Positions 10,896-20,200 of a DNA stretch of 64,000 bases are shown one piece after another. A program made the translations under genes and the position numbers. The stretch comes from Pectinophora gossypiella (Eukaryota > Arthropoda > Insecta > Lepidoptera > Gelechiidae). The first letter of the stretch is position 1, and every line of letters starts with the position of its first letter. Below the pieces are notes generated by a model. That model worked only from the letters and a program-made list of their open reading frames with translations. It did no database searches and was not told the DNA's origin. The DNA lies in NCBI RefSeq assembly GCF_024362695.1, contig NC_065429.1, positions 5,426,501 through 5,490,500 on the forward strand, given 5' to 3'.

Positions 10896-11029
10896 GTGGA
10901 GTTAAAAAGACCAAATCAAAAAGCAATATTGCTATTTGACATTTGTTTACATTGCGCACTTACTTTTATATGCGCAAATGTCAAATTGCAACATTGCTTT
11001 TCTAGATGAATGTGGCCTTTTTAACCCCC
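10896..11029. mobile_element. MITE N
   Basis: The ends GAGTTAAAAAGACC and GGCCTTTTTAACCCCC are inverted repeats. The inner arms AAAGCAATATTGC / GCAACATTGCTTTTC also pair. Related copies are at 6419, 26565 and 61530. Confidence 0.6.
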
Positions 11030-11097
11030 AGTTGGGCATTTATATAAGAAGCTAAATATGCAGTGGTATTTAGTAAAATAACTATCTATAGACATCA

Positions 11098-11503
11098 TTT
11101 TTTTTTTTTTTTTGGTTTTCCCCGAAGGGTAAGGCATAGGGAACTATGCCCATACAGCCATGTCTGACGTATTTTTTTTCTTGATGATTAATGAAATGAT
11201 GAAAGGTGATGATGATGAAACCTAAGCCCCCACCCTCGGAGTAGACTCCTACTCCGAACCCCAAACGAATTAACTCAAAAGTCCGCATAAACTTTTGAGT
11301 TATGAAGCGGCTTCCTGACACGAAGCGAAAATAGGCAGATACACTTTGTTTATTGAATACTCCAATATAATAACACTCGCGAATGTCTTCCGACTAACTT
11401 AATGCGATCATTAACCACAAAACACCACTTCGTATTAATTATTTAGATTACTCAATGAAGAAAGCAACTGTCCCGTTCCCGTTTCCCGCCAAAAAGCCCT
11501 ATA
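11098..11503 (-). mobile_element. Repeat G, copy 2
   Basis: It is nearly identical to 5528-5930 over its whole length, including the A-run tail (here T13 at 11099-11114) and the GGAGTAGACTCCTACTCC palindrome. Confidence 0.7.
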
Positions 11504-11719
11504 GACATCAATTAAAAAACATAAGAGTCTATATAAAAAATCAAAAGCAACCAATTAGGAACTTCATACATACTCATCCATTTAATTGAGTGCTGTGTCG
11601 TTTGAACACAAACAAGGATAAAACATTAGCTGCTGAGACTTCCCTCTTACAGGGAGGGACTTAGTATAGCGCCCTCACAGGCCCTCAGGCGCCGTATAAC
11701 AATAATGCAATAATGTAAT

Positions 11720-12027
11720 CTTCTTCTTATCGTGTGCGTTGTGAGGTGGAATACCAGCCTCATCAACCCTGGTGTCAGGGTTATGATTGAGCCGCCAAAG
11801 GCCCCTGACATGGCTCATGTGACGATTACTCACTTACATCAGTAAATAGTAACCGGGACCCACTGCTTAACGTGCCTTCCGAAGCACGGATCATCTTACT
11901 TTCGGACAATCAGGTGATCAGTCTGTAATGTCCTAACCAAACTAGGGATCACAAAGTGATTTTTGTGATATCTCCCCACCGGGATTCGAACCCGGGACCT
12001 CCGAATCGTGAGTCCAATGCTCAATCA
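11720..12027 (-). mobile_element. SINE B
   Basis: On the minus strand the head reads as a tRNA-like unit with box B GGTTCGAATCC. It is followed by CACTTTGTGATCCCTAGT, the shared CCGTGCTTCGGAAGGCACG core, and the 3' part CAGGGGCCTTTGGCGGCTCA ending at ACACGATAAGAAGAAG. The full-length reference is 45175-45502. Confidence 0.8.
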
Positions 12028-12055
12028 TGTTTTTATAAGTAAGATGTAAGATGAG

Positions 12056-12270
12056 AAAAGTAAGATGATCCGTCTTCGGAAGGCACGTTAAGCCGTTGGT
12101 CCCGGTTATTATTTACTGATGTAAGTATGTAGTCATTACATGAGCCATGTCAGGGGCCTTTGGCGACTCAATAGTAACCCTGACACCAGGGTTGATGAGG
12201 TTGGTATTCCACCTCACAACCCACACGATAAAAAGAAGAAGGACTTTATCGAGTCGCGTCGCGTCGCGCT
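12056..12270 (+). mobile_element. SINE B, head missing, plus GTCGC repeat
   Basis: Only the core and 3' half are present. Directly after its end a short (GTCGC)n run occurs at 12252-12268. Confidence 0.7.
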
Positions 12271-12579
12271 TACATAAGCGTGTTAGGTCTGCAGGGCGCA
12301 AACACCCAACTTCACCCCACTGGGGGCGCTATTGGAACTACTTACAACCCCTCCAATATTTAAGTTTTTTAACAGCTAATTGTGGTTTTATTGAACTATA
12401 CTTTTAGCTGTGACATATTAGAAGCATTTAGCTTTACACCGAGCCGAAAAAAAGATGGGATGTTAGAAAAAAACCCGTCTATTTTCGTCCCTAAATGCTT
12501 TGTTAGGCTTTTAATTTAATGGGAGTGTTATTTTGTGATGATTGTGTTGTATGTCCTTTGTATGGAAGTTAACATAACA

Positions 12580-12796
12580 TAAACTCACAACTATATCCCA
12601 ATTGGGGTAGTCAGAGGTACATCCATCGCAAGATGAACCAAGTACCCACACCTCACCGAGCTGTAATGGTCGAGCCAACTGTGTTAGTGAAACTGCACTT
12701 GAGATAAATTAATAACTCATTAGTGCAAGTTCGGGGTTCGAACCGGCGTTCCCCGTTTGAGAAGCAAACCCGGCTACCACAGGATTACAGTGACAA
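12580..12796 (-). mobile_element. SINE E
   Basis: The minus-strand head contains box B CCGGTTCGAACCCCG. The body contains GGCTCGACCATTACAGCTCG and GGTGAGGTGTGGGTACTTGG and ends in CTGACTACCCCAATTGGGAT. Copies interrupted by other SINEs are at 16838-17170 and 48960-49500. Confidence 0.65.
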
Positions 12797-13439
12797 AATA
12801 AATAAAAAATTCGGGACGAGTTTGTTGACCAACCGTGCCCACACGTGTGATTTTCAGGTTATAAGTAAATACTTATAACTTGTAAGTAAAAACTTACAAC
12901 TTGGAAGCAAATACTTACAACTTTTAAGTAAATACTTCCATTCTGTAAAGCAGCTAAACGCATTCTGTTTTAGTATTCTTTGCCAGTCCAGTATAGAAGT
13001 TTAAAAGCGCTGAAAATTCGCTCTCCGCAAGGTACGATCATCTTCCCCCCCCTCCCATTTTCCCCTCAAACTCCACCTCTTCCCCCCCGAGCCGTCCGCT
13101 AGATTATATTTTAATGCAATAATTTTACGTGATCATACAGCGTTTACGAGACGCTATCATGGTATACACGGGAGAATATACGTGGGACATGTCGGAAGGT
13201 AAAATGTTTTTATTTTTTTAATTTTTTATTTTATTATTTTATTTTTCTTTATTAAGGAAACAAACAGCTTGCGCAATAGATATATAAACTTATATCGATA
13301 TATATTGTCTAACATATATATTGCCATCGGTACGGCAATGCAGGACGGAAGGGGCAAGTCACAGAGACTGTAACCTGGAACCTGACAGAGGGCAGCAGTA
13401 ACTGTCAGTACTATTCAGAGGCGGAGGACAGGAGTCCTA
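12797..13439. other. No gene seen; TTAYAACTT direct repeats
   Basis: At 12855-12945 the phrase AAGTAAATACTTACAACTT recurs four times with small changes, an imperfect tandem repeat. A C-rich patch follows at 13040-13100. No gene is seen. Confidence 0.45.
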
Positions 13440-13557
13440 GTACGGCTTTGAAATAGACTACTCTAGAGGCAAGAGGGAAACCACTGCCCTATTATTCCCT
13501 AAAAAAGTAGCATGGAGAATGCTACACCGACAAGAGCGTGGCTCTTAAATTAGTGAT
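13440..13557 (+). mobile_element. RTE-like LINE, 3' tail
   Basis: It contains GGCAAGAGGGAAACCACTGC through GACAAGAGCGTGGCTCTTAA, the 3' end seen in full at 62025-62345. Confidence 0.6.
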
Positions 13558-14184
13558 GTGATGTAGGTACCCAAGTCTTGATTATATTAATTTGAAATGT
13601 CGATTCCTTACGTGTACGTACGTACACACCTGTCTGGTTTTTGTTACACATTTTTTCTTTATGTGTTTTTGTATAATAATTTAAAAAAAAACTGACTCCT
13701 GAATCCCGCAACATACCTATTAGTAGTGTCTTCATTACTATTGATATTTTTGCTAGTACTCCGTACACAATCTCACGCCCACAGTTCTCTAGGACAAATT
13801 AGGACTGCTTCCGCCATCTATTATCAAGTAGCGTCTTTAAAAAAACATGCATATTGCTATAGCTACTCACTGTTAGATGGCGCTGTTTACAGAAACTGTT
13901 TCACATGACAGTTCGGTAGATGACTCTGATTTTTAAGTGAAAGTTGTAGTTGAAAATATATATATGTATAAATAAAATATATAATATATAAATAAAATAA
14001 ATTAAAATTAATAATAAATTAACACATAAACTGTAATGGCAGAATGAAACTTCTTTCTTGGTTACCATTTTATCAAAACGTCAAAATATTTTGACAAGCG
14101 TCTGACATGGATTTGTTTTGCCTGTAATTTTATCTTATCGCAAATTCTGCCGTGATTTCCGCATTCAAATTCAAAAGTTACATT

Positions 14185-14213
14185 TTATAATGTCTTATTA
14201 AGTTCTTCTCAGT
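14185..14213 (+). promoter_or_regulatory. Putative core promoter of the phosphatase gene
   Basis: A TTATAA box at 14185-14190 lies about 25 bp upstream of an arthropod-type initiator, TCAGT, at 14209-14213. This is the spacing expected for a TATA-Inr promoter. If used, the 5' leader would be only about 14 nt before the ATG at 14225. This is inference from motif spacing; a longer leader or an upstream non-coding exon is possible. Confidence 0.4.
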
Positions 14214-14224
14214 TCCCAGCCACG

Positions 14225-14277
14225 ATGGAACAACTTTACGCGCTCGGTGTATCTGCCATAGAAGTGATACAAGTATG
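14225..14277 (+). CDS. G6P: G6P exon 1
   Basis: It encodes residues 1-17 and two bases of Trp18. The donor GTTAGT at 14278 is preferred over the earlier GTATGG because only it joins exon 2 in frame, giving V-W-F-A-D-Y. Confidence 0.85.
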
Positions 14278-17200
14278 GTTAGTATCGTCACATATTTACA
14301 CCTCAATTTCATTAATTTTATGAATAGTTTACGACAATTTAAGCTTAAATATAAAATATTTGCTATATTTCCTTAATATCTATTGTTTCTTGGTGCCGTT
14401 ACGTTTACTAAATACGTGAGAAATAAGCTTATAAAATTACGTTTAAAAGCTCTGGGATTGGCTTTTGAAATCGTGATATAACATCAAAGGAATAATAGTC
14501 AGAGAGGCAGTCGCTTCTGTAAAAACCGGACCTGTCAAATCTTCAGGTTAGGGAAGCGGACCCTGTTAATAACGGGATAATGCTAGGGAGATGATGAATC
14601 GTGATATAACATTAATAGACATACATACATACATAAACTCACGCCCGTAATCCCAAATGGGGTGGGCAGAGCCACAAGTAATCAAAGACAACTTGCAGCC
14701 ACTGTTGATACCATTAATAGAACGCTTCAATTACATGTTTTCTTTAATGGGTTTCATCGTCTCAAGTATACTAGTCTATAGTATAATCTATAGCTTAGAT
14801 AACCTGTCGAAATATGGCATTGCTTTAAAGTCGCTAGTGGCAATTAGTTTTTTTAAAAATCGCGAGCCACCATGGTTTCGCACGAGTAGTATATTATGTG
14901 AGTTTGAAATTGATAGTTTTAAAAATAAAATATTTTACATACTAACTTACACCCCCTATTTCACACCTATGTAACGGTTGTCTAGAAAAATAATTAATAT
15001 GTTTTAATTTCTATAAGAAGTATTTTATATTTTAGTAAGTATTTTCTCTTTTGTTTTGTATTTCCTGTTTTTGCTACAAATTATTTGTTATGTAATTTTC
15101 TAGTAATTTGGAAACTCTACTAATAAAATTACAGAAGTTTCATACAAATATTGCCAAATATTTTACCCACTTAGGGGTTGAATTACACAAAATTAATTAT
15201 TATTGATTTTTAATTGCTGAGATTTCATGACGAGTCACCTTTCGTTTTTATATAGATAAACTCTAACTTGCGATCGGTTTTTCAACCATAAGCAGTTTTT
15301 TGCTAAGCAGTATTGGCGTGTAAGGCATGCCCGCCCATTGTTGGGATGCCTGCATGTAGATTACTGTAGATTGCTACAGGTTATTCTGTAGATTGCTACA
15401 GGTTATAAACTCCTTACATAACAAAGAAAAATAAACACTGCTCTACAAATTAAAAAAAAAATCTTCTTACTCATAAACGTTTGCTTCTTTTTCTAAATTC
15501 AAATTACCTTCCAATATTAGTTTATGTTGCAAAAATTGTACCTGGAAAGAAAAAAATACTAAAATAAAAAAGTATATTAACACCGGCAAGGACAGAACGT
15601 CTTCAGGCTATATCCCATTGATATATCACTACCGTAGATACAACACTTGATACAAAAATGCGGCGAAAACTTGGCGCTTGTTTAGCTATACATTCGTACA
15701 CAGCGGTATATACATTTAATAAAACTGTGTCAAATTAAGAAAGTACCCATCGTCTTATTACTTATATTAGCACGTGATGCTTCGTAACGCGGTCGGGTTA
15801 TACTGCGACTCGGATTGACCGGGAGTACTTGTTTTAGTGTATTTTATACTAAACTAATCATTTTGGTGGCTTTTACTGCGAAAATTAAAATGTTTATACT
15901 ATGATAACATGCACAATGTCATTATTTATTAGAAATATTATGATGTTCAATCCTTCGCTTTGAGCTTCTATTTTTGCAAGTTGTTACCACGCACTTCCCC
16001 GTGTTGCCAGTTCGGCGCCTAATTGTGCACTGAGGCAAAGTACTGTCAACGTCGCTATATTAACAGTGACTTTTTGAGCGCTGATGTTCAATCTACGGTG
16101 GTAGTAAATCTATGCTATATCCTGATCGTAAGCATCACTCTTAAAAAAATAATAATTTTTTTTAAGCATCATACCATTATTAAATAAAGGTCAAATTACA
16201 GGTTCGCCGACTACGAAGGCTATCTAGAGATGGTGAATGACGTCTTCAACCCGAACCACATGCTGGAGATTCTATTTCCCGTTGTATCCATCGTGGACTC
16301 CGTATTCGCTGCCCAGCTGGTCCTGTGCATGGCCTTTGGAAACTGGCTTAACGCTGTCATGAAATGGTAAGCGTTGCTTCGTACCATCCACATACATACA
16401 TACACTCACATCTATTGTTGTACCGACACACGACACAGTACTAGTTGTACCGGGTGAGTTCCTTCAGCGCTCCCCATTTGCCCGGCCAAGTAGTTAATGC
16501 TATCTACGGCAAATCTACAATAAGTCACGCCAAAAATAAAAACTCATCTATTTTCGACCAGGGTAACCAGAGATTGATATGATTGGCCACCTGATACGAC
16601 ACGATTCATTTATAACAAACATTATAGAAGGAAAAATTAAAGGGAAGAGAGGAAGGGGTAGACCTAGGATAACATTTATGAAACAAATAAAAGAGAAGAT
16701 GTAGGTCGTGTCGTATCGGGAGGTGAAGGTTTTGGCGGGAAGAAGAGAGGAATGGCGGTTACTCCACCGACAAGAGTGCAGCTCTTAAATAGAGAGAGAG
16801 AAACCAGAGACTATGAAAACATAAAAAAATCAAAATTACAGCTCGACCATTATAGACGGCGACGACTAGGCCGTGCTTCGGAAGGCACGTTAAGCCGTTG
16901 GTCCCGGTTACTACTTACTGATGTATGTAGTCGTTACATGAGCCATGTCAGGGGCCTTTGGCGGCTCAGTAATAACCCTGACACCAGGGTTGATGAGGTT
17001 GGTATTCCACCTCACAACCCACACGATAAGAAGAAGAAGACGGCGATATGGTTCACAGCCTATTACATTAGTCTAACAGAGAGCTCGGTGAGGTTTGGAT
17101 AGTGAGTTCATCTTATGTACCTCTGACTACCCCAATAGGGACATAGTCGTGGCCTTGTGTTACATTACGTGTTTATTATGAATTTAAACATAAAACGTTC

Positions 17201-20200
17201 AGCTGCTTGTCTTCCCGGGCATGTCGTAAAAACCGACAGAGGGATTGTGTCCTCTAACATGATGGACTAATTTAAATTACTCAATTGTAAACCAATATTT
17301 TATGTTTATTTTTATTTTTTTAAAGAACTTCTAGGGCCCTGTGCCGAGGTTTTTATTACAGCTTCTTTTCCCCGGCTATACAGGTTGTGAGAAGCTGCAG
17401 TAGTTTTACGCGGATGAGACGTTCGTTATGTAAAATTGACGATTCAAAGTGTAACTATGTTACCTACTGAATAAAGATATTTTTGAATTTGAATTTGTTA
17501 TGGTCGATAGGCTGATCCCTTATCACCATAAGGTTTATCATATCCAGCTTACGACATCGTATCAACAGTGGCTGCAAGTTGTCTTTGATTACTTGTGGCT
17601 CTGCCCACCCCATTAGTGATTACGGGCGTGAGTTACATAAACATAAAAAATACCTACCTTATTAATTTAATTTCCTTCCACGGACACTATGACACTGATC
17701 GTAACTCCGGATACATCAGTTCAAGCAAAAGTACTGCTCATAAATGTAGTCAAGTGATTTTTAGTTAATTAAAATTAAAAGAAAATCACTTCCCCTCGCA
17801 CACTAACCACACTTAAATTTCACTCACTCACTCCACTTCGCCTTAGCCACGTTGCAACGACTGTGGTCACGGGACTACTGGCGACGCGTGTGTTTGCCAC
17901 TAACAAGATGTTGTTGGTGTAACTACCCTCATTTTGCTTATATTTGTAGGATGCCACAAAACACGCAGTATCTATTTGTCCACATGCATAAGCTCATGAC
18001 TATAATCCCTGATAGGGTAGGCAGCGATTGAGGAGCTCGGTGGCGCAGTGGTAAACGCGCTCGGTCTGCGTTTGTTGAAGTTAAGCAACTTTCGCAAAGG
18101 CCGGTCATAGGATGGGTGACCACAAAAAAAAGTTTTCATCTCGAGCTCCTCCGTGCTTCGGAAGGCACGTTAAGCCGTTGGTCCCGGCTGCATTAGCAGT
18201 CGTTAATAACCACCAATCCGCACTGGGCCCGCGTGGTGGTTTAAGGCCCGATCTCCCTATCCATCCATAAGGAAGGCCCGTGCTCCAGCAGTGAATGAGC
18301 GCCACCGAGCTCCTCATAAGTAAGTAAGCCACATTAAATGTCAAATATGATAGTGCGACAGTGTTCTAAAGTGGGTACATAATATTGCTCATGACTGTAC
18401 AATATCTTAGTTAACATCGTTTGGCTACCAAGAAGCAAAATCATACAAATGCTAGAAAAAAGTCAAAACAGGTTTGGTCGTTATTTATATAGGGTGTTAC
18501 TGACATCGTAATCAAAACTTTGAGGGATTATTCAGGCCATGATTCTGAGTTGATACCAAGTGGAATTTTCCGTCGCAAAAGTACCCATGGAACGGAAAAT
18601 AATTTAAAAAACACTAAAATTTCCATGAATTTTCCGATATTATGTACTCCTATAGAAATGAAAATAATTTAAAAAATACCTACATGAATTTTGCGACGGA
18701 ATATTCCACTTGATATTAACTCAGAATCATGGTCTGAATCATCACTACCACATATGTAAATTAAGTAAACATTCTTCTTGCCAGGTGGCTGGTAGAAGAC
18801 AGACCATACTGGTGGATCAGAGAGACAGACTTCTACACGGGGGGGCGGAGGCCTATCCTCAAACAGTTCAGGCAGACCTGCGAGACAGGGCCTGGGTGTC
18901 CGTCCGGTCACTCGGAGACTGCCGCCATACTGCTCATACTCACAATATGCTGGGTGTCTCATCTCATGAATGATAGGTGAGTATATAATTATGTACAGAA
19001 TCATACTCCGGACTTCTTTGTCCACCCCTCTTCCCAGATTAGCTGGGGTCGGGTCTCCTTACACGTCTGCGCCAGAGAACTCTGTTCTGACTTGTCTTTG
19101 TACTCAGATTTTCCACTCGAATATTTTGATATTAATATATTTTTTTTATTTGATATTTGACCATTTGGTGTTCATTACGTAGCTAATATGAAGATCCAAA
19201 ATATTTGTGATCACACACTCCGCAATGTACATCAAATTGTCCTTGTACTTTACAAATGTAAGTTTTAATAAACAGGCCCCAGGTGGTCAAATATCAATTA
19301 AAAATAAATAAATAAATAAAATATTAATAATTATTATTATTATTTATTATTAATTTTGATTTTTTTGAGGCCTACCCCTCATCCACGCGGTCGATCAGGT
19401 ATGTTTAAAGCCTTCTTGACGGAGTGGTCGTCTTCGCGTCTCAGGATATGGCCATACCATCGCAACCGGCTTTCTTTCACCTTTTCCACAATTGATCATA
19501 CTCCGGACACTTCATACAAAACACCTCGATTTACACAGACATTACATTGACCTTATCGTACACACGCATCTGTGTGTGAAGTCTGACGCTCATGCTGAAG
19601 ACTAAAGTAATTATAATTAATTATAATTCTAGGTCTTCCTCTGCCAGCCCTACCATCAGCCATCATATACGTAGTATTATTCCCTATTCTATGCTTTTAT
19701 GGACAAAACCCATGCTGTTATGGTTAGTGGCTAACATTCTTGTTGCCAGAAAGTGTTACGTGTGGTGGTGGAAGTACGTGATGTACCCTGTCTGCGCCGC
19801 ATCGCTGCTGAGCGTGATGCTGGCGAGACTGTTCATAGCCGTGCACTTCCCACATCAGGTCCTCGCCGGCGCGCTAGTTGGTATGCCTTGTTCATTCTAT
19901 ACATAACGAGGCATCACGCCTGCATTCCCGATTAAAATAAAATAAAAATAAAATAGGCAGAGCTAACAATCCATAAACTTCTTTCACCCTAAGGTTGCCT
20001 GGCAGAAGTTGCTGTTTAGCAATAAGGCCGTCTCATCATCTCCCTAGCATTATCCCGTTTTTCCCGGGGTCCGCTTACCTAACCTGAAGATTTGACAGGG
20101 TTTTTTTACAGAAGCGACAGCCTTTCTGACCTTCCAACCAGCGAAGAAAAAACCAGCCCAAAACAGGATAGGTTATAAAATGCATTTCTCGGGAATGTTT

